From NCBI RefSeq assembly GCF_017562075.2, contig NC_054085.1, positions 28,067,656 through 28,131,655 of the forward strand: a stretch of DNA of 64,000 bases. Direction: 5' to 3'. The notes under the pieces are model-generated. The model ran no database searches. It saw only the letters and a program-made list of their open reading frames with translations, and had not been told where the DNA came from. Position numbers and translations under genes: made by a program. This DNA is from Anopheles merus (lineage: Eukaryota > Arthropoda > Insecta > Diptera > Culicidae). Shown one piece after another: positions 34,133 through 48,400 of the stretch (position 1 is the stretch's first letter; every line of letters starts with the position of its first letter).

Positions 34133-37107
34133 GTCCAGCGCTCGGTAAGGTTCTGATGCAACTGGAACATTACTTCCGGGGCGCACCAACTCGTGGCGTG
34201 CAAATGGCGAGAAGGATCCTGATTAAAAATTGACACGAAACAACTCCCAGACGTGCCACTAATTAATACGAGCGTGTCACAGGGCACATTAAAAATGAAT
34301 TTGAAGATGGTTGTAGATTTGCTGGGAGATAAAAAGTAGCGTCAAACAATCATAAATCGGTTGGAAAGTATAGCACAATGTTTTATGTAACTTTCAATTG
34401 GCCATAAAACTGTGTCCGAAGGCAATAATCGTCTTAAAATCCTTTCCCATGCCTTCACTCTTGTCTTTAAATCCTCTGCATGTTTCAAAGCTTGGTGTTG
34501 AGTTAAAAACCTCCGAGCTTTACGCCGTTTCTTGTTCCGGAAATTGGCTTGATAAAACGTTGCACTCGATGTGCAACAGCTCGTCGTCGCCGGGCAAGAT
34601 TGACAAGTCCGTGATCGTGCCCGTCCTTCCAGTTCGGCATCGCAGTTTTCCCGCCGCCAGAGAAAGGCCGGCAGCGAAAGGGCTTCAAAAATATCTTGGA
34701 AGTAATGAATATTTATTTATTCACTGTTGTTTATTTATTATTTCAACAGTTTGGCGAACCGTGGCAGCCGACTTCGGATTTGGATTTTTGCGCTCTGTCC
34801 GATGGACGGATGAGTAACGGATGGCTGCAGGCGATTGCAGTTTTCGGCTGCTTTTGCATAGTGAGGGAGAGTGGTTCACTCCAATGGACAATTTATTTTA
34901 GAATTCATTACGCTTCAATGGCGTTAAGATCGTCTCAAAACCATTAAATATCTTTATTACTTAATTTATATAAGTTCTTACATTAAAAGCTCTACCTTTG
35001 ACAATATTCAAACCTGGATTAAATCAGCAATTGAATCTTTTTGGCCAATGAAAAACGTTTAGAGCCTGCTGTTTCAGCATGAAAAAAAAACCTCAGCAAG
35101 AAGCATAAGCTAAAAACGTGCCAAAAGCAAAATCGTGACGCTCCAAGATCATAACTCGGTGGACCTTCTTCAATCCGTACTTCACCACAATCAAGGGCCT
35201 GCAAATTCATCAGCAAAAAAGCTAGGACGTTCGGATCAACTGTCAAGCAGTGGAAGATTTTCGGTTGTTTATCTGACGAAAATTTCACGGCCCAGTACGA
35301 TGATCCTCCCCAAAATTTAGGGCATTCCATCAGAGCGCACGCGCAAAAAAAAACCTCCAATCCTGGCAAAACGAATTGTTAACAGTCTTCCGTCCTTTTC
35401 TTCCTTGCTTAAGGAGACGATCTTCTTACGAGCACATTTTTCATGCTTGTTTGAAGCCTGCAAAGAACGCTGTCGAGCCGTAATGCAAACAGTGTTACCT
35501 GTTTTGAGTGCACAAAAGGGTGAAAAATCCACATACGTAAAAAGCCGTGCTGACGTGCCCAGCGAATTAGCTGAAGAAGATCGGCATAAGAGCAAAAACA
35601 ACAACAAAATTCTCCATTTACTACGCAATTTGGTGGGAGGTGAGAAAAATCGTGCGCGATCGCTAACCGCAATTTGCAAACAATTTTCACCAGGTTCTCC
35701 CGTTTCCCGTTGCGTTTCGGTATTGCTGAAATTGAAATTTACCCCAGCGGCACGCAACTCGATCAATCTCGAAGAGAGGGCGTGTACCCGCAAACGGAAC
35801 CGTGGAACAAAACTGTCCCGCTGACGCTGACGCTTCGTATGATGGACGCAGGGGTTCTTTTATTTTAGCGACGGTCGCTAACCAATTGTAGCGGGGCAGC
35901 GCTGTCACATCGCGATTGTACGCTTCTTTAAATTTCTTTTGCGGTTTTTGCGGAATACCTTTCCGGCGGTGCTCGCCGCTCGCTTCCCCTTTGCCATCCA
36001 GATCCGCAGGCCTGATTAGGGACGTTCGTAAACGAGCAACGAGACCAGGGCTTTTGCGTTGTGTGAGGATAATTGGAAGATGAAGAAAACAAAAGCGAGT
36101 CCCCGCATCGATGCAGGGTGTAATTTTTTTGGCACTTTCTCCACAGTTGAGCAGCTTTGCCCGAGGCAAGAAGAGCAAAACTGCATTACGGTTTTCTTTT
36201 AAATTGTTCCGAAAATAATCCTGCCCTGAAACGCACGAAAGTACACGGATGATGGATGGAAAGCGGCTTTTGTAGACGCAGGACTGGTTTGGCCGCAAGC
36301 AGCAAATAGTTTGATGGGCAATAAAAAGCTAAAGATAAAGGTGCGGAACGCTTCACACCTTCGAGTGATGAAAGCTTCAGTTTTAATTCGAGACAACGGA
36401 GGAATGAGTTTTGATGCAACTGAGGAAATATTTGAGATTTATAAAAATCATACTTTTGATGTTTTACTTGCCCAAATACTTACAAGATTGCCGAAAAACT
36501 GGTAATGAAGGTGCTTAAAATATTGAGAATAAACAAACATAATGCCAAGGAATAAGGACTTCAAATTCTGGTATGAACCAGAATTAGCTCTGACTATGTT
36601 CTACAGCTTAACCTGTTTTTAGGGTTTAATATCTATAATGATATGATAGTTTCCTCAATGGAATTGTTACGAGTCTATTTAAAATAGATAACTACAACAA
36701 TAAAGTATCTATACGTAGTCTCAAGCGTGACAAACCAAAGTTTATCAGGCCGCCGTAGCACCATCTTGATAGCACACTGTACAAGCAATAAAACAAGAAA
36801 AAGGTCAAACAAAACCCTAAACCACCGCTTGTAAAACTCAACCCGGTTACATTGCCGCACCCCGTTTTACAAACACAGCCCTATCACACGTGCGCCACAC
36901 CGAAAAGTGCCGCGTGCGCGTCCCATATTTGCATGTCGCTGTCGTGCTAGCGATATTTCGTCTGAATATTTTACAGCTCCGCTCAGCACCAGTACCGATA
37001 CATGACATCGATATGCCGCGCGAGGGCGTGCTAATTGCACGACTTGCCAGAATAGAAACCGCACTGCACCCGGAGAAGCGTTGGCTTTGGACTTGGAAGG
37101 TTTTAGT
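34133..37107. promoter_or_regulatory. Shared 5' intergenic region of the divergent pickpocket pair
   Basis: Nearly 3 kb separates the two start codons, so both promoters should lie here. I see no convincing TATA box near either start. An octamer ATTTGCAT, the classical POU-factor site, sits at 36927-36934, about 175 bases before the plus-strand ATG; one such site can occur by chance. Open frames of up to about 200 codons on both strands at 34.4-36.3 kb overlap each other and read like random sequence, so I do not call genes. The promoter role is inferred from position only. Confidence 0.4.
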
Positions 37108-39070
37108 ATGAGAATGGCGCCAGCGTCAATACCGATACGGCGCTACTCCGATCGGGCGGCCAAGTTTGTGCGGCAAAGCCGACCGATCACCGTGCGCAAG
37201 CTGCGAAGGACGCGAAACGCGGGATTGAATATCTTTCGCGACTACTGTGGAAATAGCTCTATCCATGGGTTCAAGTATTTCGTCGGCAATGGCCGAACGA
37301 GAGTGGAGAAGTACAGATTTGTTTCTTTTTTATTATTCATGTACCCTTAATAACGTTTTTTATCTCTTATTTTGTAAGGGTTTTCTGGGTAGCGATGTGC
37401 GTCCTTTCGATCTACGGATGTGCTAGCCTCATAGAAACGGTGTACGATAAGTGGACACGCTCCCCGGTGGTAGTAACATTCGCTGAAAAACCAACCCCAG
37501 TCCACGATATTCCTTTCCCGGCCGTTACAATCTGTCCGGTTACGAAGGTGAAATCAAAAGTGCTCAACTTTACTACCGTCTATCAGCACGTTGTGCGCGG
37601 TGGAAACGTGACGGATGAAGAGTAAGACTTCACTAAATAGAAGGTTGAAGGTTATTATTAACAACGGGCTCCAATGTTACAGCTACGATCGGTTCCTCGC
37701 CATGATACAGGTGTGCGACTTTTCGTTCAATACATACCTAGTCAAACAGGAATTTGACGACAATCTCGTACACCTGCTGCAGGAGATGGCACCTCCGTTC
37801 GAGGAACTGTTTCTGATGTGCATTTGGCGAGGTAAATACGTCAACTGTAGCGATCTGTTCGAGCCAACGCTCACGGAGCGTGGCATTTGCTACACCTTCA
37901 ATGGACTTGGAGCGGACGATGTTCTGAGAAAGGAGGAGTACCATCAGGACTTTGAACATCTTGGAGAGAAGCGATCATCCGCGAACTGGTCAATGGAGCA
38001 TGGATATCGTCCTAATATAGGCCTGAAAGCTTATCCACGACGCGTAGCTAGCCCGGGTTCTACAGCAGGTTTGTTCGTGGGCCTGAAATCTGAACTGAGC
38101 GATATGGACTACCTGTGTGGAGTAAGCCTTACCGTAACACCAATGTTAGTGAGAAGTTTTCTAACAAAAAGATCCACCTCCAGAACTCATTTCAGGGATA
38201 TCAATCACAACTCCACACCCCAAACCAGTGTCCACAGATCTCAAACCAAAACATTCGCATTCCGATGAACCAAGCACTTACCGTAAGCGTTGACCCGTTG
38301 CTAATCACCACCTCGGAGAACGTGATGTCCTACAGTCCGGAGAAACGGCTCTGCTTCTATCCGCACGAACGGTATCTGCGCTTTTTCCGCCTCTACACCA
38401 AGGGCAACTGTGAGCTGGAGTGTCTGTCCAACTTTACGCTGCACATGTGCGGTTGCGTCCAGTTTTCGATGCCACGAGCGGCCAACGTCCACATCTGTGG
38501 GTTGGCAAAATTGGCCTGCTGCGAAGAGGCCGAATCAATCCTCCAGGAGCAAGGACTCGGTTCGGTGGATAACTCAACGAAAATGTTGCTGCAGTCGTGC
38601 AACTGTCTGCCGGCCTGTATCTTTCTGAAGTACAAGACAGAGATCTCGCAGTCGCACTTCGATTGGCGCCGGCTAACTGACACGATTCATCTGTGTGAAA
38701 AGGAACTGAATAAGTAGGTGATCAAGGTAAAATTTGAGTGTATGTAGCTAAATCGTGCTTTGTTGTTTCTAGCTCGGAACTATCGTCTTTAGCAGTCTAC
38801 TACAAAGAGGCACAGTTTATCTCGATCAAACGCAACCAACTGTTCGGACTTAATGACTTCATCGCGAACTGTGGCGGTATTCTTGGTTTGTTCATGGGTG
38901 TCAGTTTGCTTAGCATCGTTGAGATGCTTTACTTCTTTACGATGAAACCACTGATCAACTACTGTTTGCGGAGGTCGAGGAACAGCTCAAAAATTGCTAC
39001 CGTGGAACCGTACGTCCCTGGAGGCACTTATAGCATTACCTTTAATAAGTTTATTCGTGATGCTGCTTAG
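37108..39070 (+). CDS. Pickpocket-type DEG/ENaC sodium channel subunit, five exons (paralogue)
   Basis: This is the second channel subunit, 570 residues, with exons 37108-37310, 37379-37621, 37683-38121, 38184-38713 and 38773-39070 and GT-AG introns of 59-68 bp. The HG motif is H53-G54 (SSIHGFKYF), membrane segment 1 is about 69-89 (VFWVAMCVLSIYGC), FPAVTIC is at 114-120, the Cys-rich domain is encoded by exon 4, and membrane segment 2 carries GLFMGVS (G514-V-S516) followed by LLSIVEMLYF. Exons 3 and 4 are exactly as long as in the minus-strand gene, and all four intron phases agree. The N terminus is unusually basic (many Arg before residue 40) and differs from the paralogue. Gene-specific cysteines occur in the Cys-rich domain (LACCEEAES where the paralogue has ASCADMALS). 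The chosen ATG is the first in a frame that opens about 27 bases earlier; a second Met follows at residue 3. No frameshift or premature stop was seen, so the gene appears intact. Confidence 0.93.
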
Positions 39071-39488
39071 AATCGAATTTCTATTGGAGTTCTCAATGTT
39101 CTCTGAAGATTTGCCGATTTATTTGAACTAAGAATTTCATCACTTGTTTTGATTTCAAAACTAATAGACATCAATACACGGAATAGCATCGACAAGTATA
39201 AGTTTATTTTAAATCGAGAAAATAGGTTTGAAAAGCTAGTAGTAACAGCACTATATTAATGCAGCAAATACGACTACTCTACATTCAGCTCTTGGCACCA
39301 ACCAAGCCATATAATTGCAAAGCTCATAAAGAATATAAAAGAATTGCCGTAAAATAACGAAACACGAAACATTTTTCTTAGATTCAAGCAAGAAATCAAG
39401 CATGACTAATGCTACACGTGTCCAAAAGCTCTCTGCATTTTCATATCACAAAATCATATCTCTAAGCATTCCACTAAAACTAAATTTC

Positions 39489-39494
39489 AATAAA
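39489..39494 (+). terminator. Candidate poly(A) signal of the plus-strand pickpocket gene
   Basis: AATAAA lies about 420 bases past the stop codon. Weaker variants (CATAAA, AATATA) occur earlier, at about 39325-39337, and could be used instead. Confidence 0.25.
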
Positions 39495-42400
39495 CGTTTC
39501 CCAATATCCTGCCAGCTGCATCCGTTTGAAGGAACCCCTATAAGAAAAAACACTCTAACCCCGTTTACACTGCCTGAAGCACAAAGATACAGGACGCTTA
39601 TCTCGGGACTACAAATCAGCCTGCCTAATTCTCATCCTCCACCGACCGCCAAAGGTTTTTTTTTTGCGGTTCGATGGATGCATTTCGTTGGGAGTGCTTA
39701 TGAATGCGATTATTCCATTCTTTTTCTGCTCTCTCTCTGTTTACAAAAGCCGTCCAGCGGTTAGAATGGAACTGCGAGGCATCATGCCACACGATCTGGA
39801 AAAAGATTAGAAATACATCGGGGTTCAGGGCTGGCGGCAACTTTTAACCTTCTGACCACACAGACACGGACGCGCGCGTGCACACACACCCTGAGAGTAT
39901 CCTGAAGGGTTTCGGAAAGGATCTGTGCTCTGCAAAGGGTTCCAGTGTCGTTATCTCGATGGAACGCATCAAAACCTATCAAGCTCTCATCTTGTCCAAC
40001 CGATCGGGGGAGAATGAAAAAGACTTGAACTCCGCTTCGGAAAGGATGCGGTTTCTTATGACATTTAATTTTTTAATTAAAATTACTGTTTATCTTTTTA
40101 AGGGCTTAGGCGAGCACAGGAATTATTCTACGCGGGCGCTCGTAGGAAGGCTTTGGCTCGCTGGTGTAGATGGAAAGTGATATTCTACCCTTCGGGTTGA
40201 GGTAGAGACTTGCGTACAGCATGAAAGCTTCTAAAGGTACGTGGCGAGTAGCAGGTGTTCTTTATTGTTTTCCTTCTTGTAAAACCATCGCTAGCAACTT
40301 CCGCCGTCATGTGGGTAAGAGTGGAGCATTCTGCAGTGCATAACTTCCTCGTGATCGTGAGTATCGCTACATGACATTTCAGAAAATGTTAATGGAAGGC
40401 TCATAAAACAAACCGTGGAACAATAGTTTCCCGTTGGAGTTGAAGTGAAACCGAACGAGAGATACATTGTTTACACAGTGCCAGGCAAAAACATACAGTT
40501 GGGTTTCCCTCAAGTCTATAGAGAAGACCTCCAAAAAATAAAAATAAGACGAACATGTGCACTGGAGGTGCGCGATCGCGCGTCCGCAATAAAGATATGT
40601 TCAGCGAGATAAGGCGGCGTGTAATAATGGAAATAAAGTAAATAGTTTATTTGTACCAGCTCATCATATGGCAGCGGGTGCGCTTGCTTAAAAGTGACCT
40701 TTCTCCGGCGAAACTATCGCTAAGAATTTAATGTACTTTTCTTTCTCCATTCCCCGTTCCCCGTGCATCCAACGGTCGCATCCGATAAGCATCTTACCGT
40801 ATCAAAGCATTTTGGGTAGTTTTAATGGGGCAATGTTTTGATACGCGATGACCAGAACGCATTAAAAACAGGGAACACTTCTCGGAAACGTGCTAAATCG
40901 CGTACAATGTCCGGCGGGGGGAGCCCAAACCCAACACCGGAAGCTTTTAATTCAATAAAAGAAATAACCTTTTCCCTGGACGGACCCTGGAACGCACGCA
41001 ATAGGATCTCAGCAATGGAATTAATTTCAAAGGATTATAGACTCATCGGTGGGACCTGCCTGGTGCCACCACCTTCTTCCACCTCTGGAAAGAAAGGGAG
41101 GCTATTAAATCGAGAGACACCTGGAGCTACACCGACTCACCCTTTTCACCCTCCCACCTATCAGTTGCTGTGACATTTTAACGTCCTTTTAATGGTATTT
41201 TCCCTTCCTATACTTCCCAAACTGCAAAATCAAGCCGATAAGACACCGAGTACATGTCGCCGTTAAAAATCCCTTCCCGAGCATGCCACGCCCGAACCCC
41301 ACACTGCCTGGAAAGTTTTGTGCACAAAATTCCTAAACCCCAAAGTTGCGCCCTCAAGTCCCAACATTCCTTATCGGAAGCGAAGTAGTTAAATTTACGA
41401 GCAAAACCCAAACCAACCGCCAGCCTGCGAACTGTGCCGCCGGCCGGGTTAACGCTGCTCTATTAACGCCTAAATAACCGGAACCATCTTAAATTTCCTA
41501 AACCACCCTTCCCTCCGCTGCTCTCTGCTGTACCGGTTCTTCCTTTCCGTAAAGCTTGAAGATCGTTAACCATTAACGACCACGCGGCGGCGATGGCGGT
41601 GACGACGATGGCAATCGGACACGGGCAATCTTTGGCATTATGGGTGGGAGTGTATGTTTCCACCGGCAGTATTGTGCCGCCGAGGATCATAATCGTAATC
41701 GTAAATACGCATGAAGTTATTGTTTATCGTGGTTTAAAACAAATAGACGTGTGCCCAAACCGGTATAGGTGTCCGTGTGCGTGTGTGTGTGTGTGTGTGG
41801 GCTTACTAAAAGATGTTCTCCAACGAGCTGACGAGATGTGTTGTGCGCTGTATTAGATGATGTTGTAAACATAGTTAGCCATCACGGAAGATAACGTTTT
41901 AAAAGGTTAGATTTAATGCATTGACAACTTCAATTAAAGTTGTTGTCTATGTCATTTGAGCTTTTGGTTTTTAATGTACATGTTATATGCGAAAAGGCCA
42001 TTACATTAACATATGTTTGATGATGACTTAAAGGTTTAGTTTTGCATTAAGCTGTGCTTTTGAATCTGCTGCATGTAGGATTCATCGAAGTCATTTGAAT
42101 ACTGTTAACATTTAGTGCAATTAATAGCTACATTGTTTTATTTTTCCACTAGAATGATTATTCAATTATTTTCAACAATTTGGTGTTTCTTGTGTAGCGT
42201 GTTATGTACCTTATTTGGTGTTACATTTTATTAACTGCATATATTTGCAATGAATAAATTCAGTTTTAAATTTAATACAATTAAATTGATTTAATTTCGG
42301 TTTTTTGTATTTTTGAAGTATAATTTAGTTTTTTGTTGAAATTTTGTGTTTCGAATTACAATTTCATGTTTCAGTGTTTTCATTTTTATTTTATATATTT

Positions 42401-45400
42401 TTTTAAACACAAATGAATCTGAATCTTATCTAAATTTGTCTAAATTGCAGTTCTATTTATTTTTCTTGCAATGTGTTAAACAACATGAACTTTGGCTTTT
42501 TGAAACTTTCATGTATGTTTTTCATAAAGCATTTTCATACAATTTCGTACGTCAGAGATGTAATGAAACATTTTGCAATATTTCTTTGAGCTTAACTAAT
42601 TGTCATTTTGAATTAAGAATGATTAATGCTTATCAAAGTTACCGAAATGTTGCTTAATTTATCCCTCGTTGTTTACATATCTTCTCCTTCGATAATACAC
42701 CTCATCAGCGGCTTCGTGGTGGGTAGATGACCCATCCCAACTAAGCTCACAAAAATACACAGTACATCTACAAACTTCCTCCCACAGCAGTGACTTCCAA
42801 CACCAGCCCTCGTCAACCGAGGCCAGCGGGGCTTATCGCATTCCGGAGCCGAAGTTGGCGGATGTTTTACGACCTGCTGCACTCCACCGTTCGCACCGGG
42901 CACGTCATTCTTCCTAAGCTCTCAATGCTCAATCGCTTTCTTTCGTCCGGGGCTGGGGCATGGAAATGGAACGTGCAAACAGCATTAACCTGCCACACCG
43001 GAAAACCGGAATTTCGTTCATCGGAAGGAAGTTCTGTAGGCAGATTAGATGGAGCAAGGCGCGGAAGAGAAGCAGCGGGTCGGCGGTCGTCACACGAACC
43101 ACTCCGAAAAATTTATCGCTTTCTGGTACGATGGGCACGACCGTAAGCTCCCATTCTTTGGGGAGTTTTGAAACGTTTTAGATGACCACCCGTGAAAATG
43201 GCATAGCACATTCGTTGGTGCGCTGTGCAAACAGCACACAGAACTGATCAAAATAGAACACAGAGAGCGGGGAGGGCGGGATCTAAGCTGTTCTTTTTTC
43301 CATAGGAAGGCAACTCACATGAGACCATTAAAAGCTCCACAAAGAGCAAAAAACAAGCAATTACCCCTTTGCGCATTGAAACACTGTGTGTTAAAGTGAA
43401 CGAGCTGCGGTGAGTCATTTTGACACCTGTTGATTAAATCTTTACATTTTTCGGTGCACACCCGTCCAAGCTGTCTGTACCATGGTGTTTGCATTTTGAA
43501 AAGGCTTCAGCTAAATAGAAAAAAAACAGCAATAAAATTAGACAAAGAAACAGGCGTCAACTGACCAGTCCAATTCTCTTCACTTTGGACACTCATGCCA
43601 GAGAACACACACCAGCTTCGTGGAAACACTTTTATTGTTAGCATGAATATTCAACATTGTTTTAAGGGTCGGTTTATTTTTTCGGAACGATCAGAACGAT
43701 CTACTTTCAATATTTCTCATTAAAATCATTTCGAGGAAAACGGCGGCTGCGTTGCGTTGGAAAACGGTTCAGGGAAGCACTATTTTCATTTTTAATTTAC
43801 CAGGTATGGCTTCGATCAATGGATAGAAATCGTTGATAGAAAAGTGTGAGATTGAAATACGTTCGCAGAGCCGCTTTTATCAATCGATTATTGAATTTTT
43901 ACACCAAACGTAAGGGGTATATTGGCTAAAAAAAATATTTTTACAAAAAAAACTACTGATCCTCATATTGTTTTCCCTTTTTGTGTAATATTTTGCAAAA
44001 CTCCATTGAAGCGATTTTATCAATTTGAACTAACCAAGATTTTGGGTGAATTTAATATATTTTAAGTATCGTTCTGTTTGTTGCCCACTATCTCACCTTC
44101 CTTTGCATAATAACACGAACAAATCGAGCACATTTTCCTCCTCATTTCACTCACGCAGCCCGACTGACTGGTTGGAATTTCAACTTGAGCTCAAACTTTT
44201 CCCAACAGCTACACCGAACACACCTTCACCAAAGAAGTAACTACGGCAAATAGGATTCTATCAAACTGTAGGGCAATCTTCCTCAAGGTAGAAGTTTTCC
44301 GTCCCGGGGGAGAAAAAAGCATCACCTCGGAAGTAAAAATCGAATCTGCCAAACTCTACTTTCAAACCGAAACAACCGAACAAACCGGCTGGAACGCGAT
44401 TGGAATATTAAGTTGCAGGCAGGTTCGATCTAATGCAAAACCGAGTTCTTTCATCCTAGGAAGGAAGGACATGAAGCACAATTTTACTGCTGTGGACCTC
44501 AAGGAGGAGTAAAAAAAGGGGACTAAAAGTGGGAAAATCAGTAGCTCCCGTGTCTGACCGGTGCTGCTGTTCCAAGAAAACAGCGAGAAAATCAACCTGC
44601 GTGCGGCATTTGTGAGTGCATCAGCCAGCGGGTGCGTCTCTAAACGAATGGCGGCTGCCTACAGTCGATAAGACGCTACAGGGCAATAGAGAGAAAAAAA
44701 AGAATAGGGAGCGAACGAATTATTCGTACCAGTTGGTGCCGGGGAAGCTGAATGCGTGCCTTTCCTTACCTTTAAAGCGCTTCTTACAGCGCAAGAAACG
44801 CAAAGTAAAAAAGGATGTTCACTGAGGCACAAAATTAGAGAAGTGAAAATCGGGAAGCGAAAGATAGAGAAGACAAAAAAAAAACTAATCATACACCCGT
44901 CTGTTGTTTGTTGTGTGTGTATGTTTCACTGCTTTTTTACCCCCTAACCCGCCATTGACGATCGTTCCGATGCTGTGCGCTCGATTGAATGTAGATCCGA
45001 TTCCGAAATGCTTTGTGCGGGGACGTGATGGTGCGCACGATGCTTTAAGGAGAGTTTGGTCGCGTTTGCGGGGTTTTTTACCTTTTTTCCATTTTTTCCC
45101 TTCACAGCCTAAAATCTTCGAAAACATACAATAAAACAATTTCGGGATTAGAAACAGAGCCCGGTGCCGTGTGCGCCGAAGGAAAAGGGATCGCTAGGTA
45201 AGCGAGAGCATATGCGCTCCCTTCGAGGATATTGAAAGCTTGTAATCCCATTTTCGGAGCGCTTTGGGTGAGAGCTTAGGATAATCCGTCATTTTTATTC
45301 CACCGTTTGTTCTGTTCCCATTTTCTTGGTCTAGTTTTAAGCTCCCCCGCCAGCCAACACACCTTGCCGGTTTGGTGCGGTGTGTAAATGGTAGAATTCT

Positions 45401-48400
45401 CATTACTTTCTCCAGGGAATCGGTTCGGAAGACCTTTTGGATTCATTATGCATCTCTGCTCGCAACCTTAGCAGAACACGACATCCCGAAAGGTGTCACA
45501 TGTTTATTTGTGTGCTTAACCGATTTGTCATTTTCCCGAGTCTTTCCCTCCCGCCGAGGTGATGACCACACATTCCCGACGCGCCAAACAAAACAGGGAT
45601 CAGAAGAAACACCTAGAGCAGCGAAAGGACATGTTCGTTTGACAAGTCCGTCTTCCTCGGGCGCTCTAATCGCTCCCGGTTGTTTGACCATCTGTTTGTC
45701 GCATAGGATTGCATTTTATTCACACTTTTTCACACATTTGGCACACACTCACATATAGACAGACGCGCAGTGAGCAGTGTGCAGGATTAGAGTGGCCGCC
45801 CGCCACTGTAAGTGAACAGCCCAAAACCGATACCGGGGCAATGAATGACGGGTTCGCCGTGTTTGATGGATTGTTTGGTGGTGTGAAATGGGTTCCGCAG
45901 GCAGCGAAAAGGGACGCTGCCGGATGGTGTAAATAGAGATTTAATGGACTAATTTAATGAAGCCAGATGGTGTACGCACTGTGGGTCTAAATTAAATGCG
46001 CAATCGAATCACTGCGTACATACACTTTTTGCCGGAACCTACGGGCAGGGGGGGCTTTGGGATTAGAATTTGACGCAAAGTCCTATTGTCGGTGTGTCTC
46101 GGTGTTGCGTTGTTTGTTGTCAGGTGAGTGAGAACAGCGATTGAGGGCCCGTCACAAACGAGGCTAAATTTGATTGGTACATGAAAATGGTTTAAGCGTG
46201 GGATCAGTACTGTTTATTCTATTGCTTAAACAAACGATGTAAAGGAGGGTTCTGTTTGATTGTAGCTTCCGTTGGTACATAGCTAGGGAATGATCAGCGT
46301 CAAGAGTAGTTTGTGATTTTGACAATATCATTTAATTCAAGGCAAAAAGATAAAAAATTTATATAAAATATTACATAGTTAGAACATTAAAGAATCAAAA
46401 ATGAATTTCCAATAAATCATTCTTTAATCAATGTACACAAAAAATATTGAAACATCATTCATTCTTCATGAATTTTAGCATTCTTGAATCAAATCCAAAT
46501 AAAACAGGGCAAAAAACACCCCAAAGTTGGAAAAATGTCAAGTGATTAAAGGCAATAATTGTAATTCTCACTTAGGAACAAATTCAATTGTATATTTCTT
46601 ACAGCATCTTAAGGAAACGGTACTTTTGCAGCCAAAAAAAACAAACTTTAATTCAATAAAATTTATAACACTGCTCAAAATTGCAAGCAAAGTATTCCAC
46701 ATCCCAGGGGCACACCAGCCGCCCATAGCCCAACGGGAGGTAACGATCTCGCCTTAAAACAAACACGCATAAAACAGCTCACCAAAAACAAAACCAAAAA
46801 CCGGTGCATCCTCACAATCCAGCACACGCACACACACACTGCACCACGGATCAATCCAAATGGATCGAATAACATGTGTTTCTGCTGCGTTCGGGGCTGA
46901 ATGGGGTGACTGCGAACGATTCGTTAGCCTCGTTGCTGCGTTGCATTCCATGGTGGCAGTAAAATTTGGCACTAAATTATTTCAATTTGTTACCGAATGT
47001 TAACGATCTCCCGCTGCCAGCGCAGAGGGAAAGGTTATGGGGAGTTAAATAAACAAAGGAGAAGCAAATAACAAAAAAAAACCCACACACACACATCTGC
47101 CCCCAAAGATCCGGTAATGAGTCCTTTGATTTTATTACGAGTCTAAATTGGATTAATTGGTACTCGCGCCTGGAATGTCAGCGTTTTTTTTTTAATCTTT
47201 TTGTTCTGTTCTCCAACACAATGCAACATGCTTGCGCAGGTGATTAAGAACAGGCAAGTTTCAAGCACCGCCATCTGCATCGCCTCCACCGGCATCGTGT
47301 CGGATAAGGAACGGAACACTTATCGGTATTGGGGGAAATTAAGCGACACAGCATGGAGCATTGCGATCCGTGCCGGGAAAGCTGGGCGGTAAATCTCGCG
47401 CGCGAAACTTGACGCGAGTACACGAGGCTGTTTGCGGAGGCTTTTAGGCTTTCTCGCCCGGGCCTGTCAGCTTGACGTCCGGGACATCTCGGTGCGGGAC
47501 ATCCGCCGTCAATCAGTTGATGCGGCGTGTACCGCAAAAAACAAGAGCCTCACTGGAATGGTAAATAAAACTTCACTTGTATCCGCAGGGGGGCGGGGAG
47601 AGCGAAAGCAAAAAGAATATCTTCTCCATTTCCCATGCGATCCAGGGTCCTGCGCGTGGAATTGAAGGGGAAGCGCACAAGAGAAACAGGCACAAAGACG
47701 ACACTCATCCGCTTAGCGCAACAGGATCGCTGAATCGGGTTTGTTGTGCGGATGGTGTTACATTTCAATTTTATAATTTATTCAAATCCATATCGCGCCG
47801 TTACATCGCTTCCCTCCTTCCAAAGTCCTTGTTCCGATGATATCCTACACGGGAAGATGCTTCCTTACTCCTATCCCCCGTCGCCGTGGGATAGTGCTAA
47901 TGTGTTTCTGACAGACGTTCCCGGACGTTCCTCCACTCTGTCTCTTCGAGCTCGAGTGGTCATAATTTATGCACACCCACCAGCGCCTGCAAGCCTACGG
48001 ACGGCCTCTAGGGCATTGCTAGAGAAAGTAAACATCATTTAGCGGCTTGTCATGACTTCTAAAGATGCCATTTTTTCTCTCCGCCATTTCCTCCGCATTA
48101 GGGGAAAAACGTTCTGTCGACCCAGACCCAGTTCTAATCGCGAGTGTCGAAAATCGCACCTTTCGGAAAGATATTGCGCTCCTTCGGGAGCTGCCCGTCA
48201 ATTGGAAGCTTTTCCGGTCGGTCCTTCGTCCTTAACGCGGCCATCAATCATCTTCCGCTCGAACATCGAGCGTTTCGACGCTTTGCTACGGACAGCTTCT
48301 GGATCGTCCCAGGCTGGCCCGGGGTTGAGGGTTTTTACTGGCGTAATAGGTCTGGGTGTTCCTGGACACTTAAGGAAACACCGCGAGACACCCAACACGC

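Noticed and set aside
35687..36298. 203-codon minus-strand frame between the channel genes
   Set aside because: Random-looking translation, overlapping frames on both strands, no splice support.
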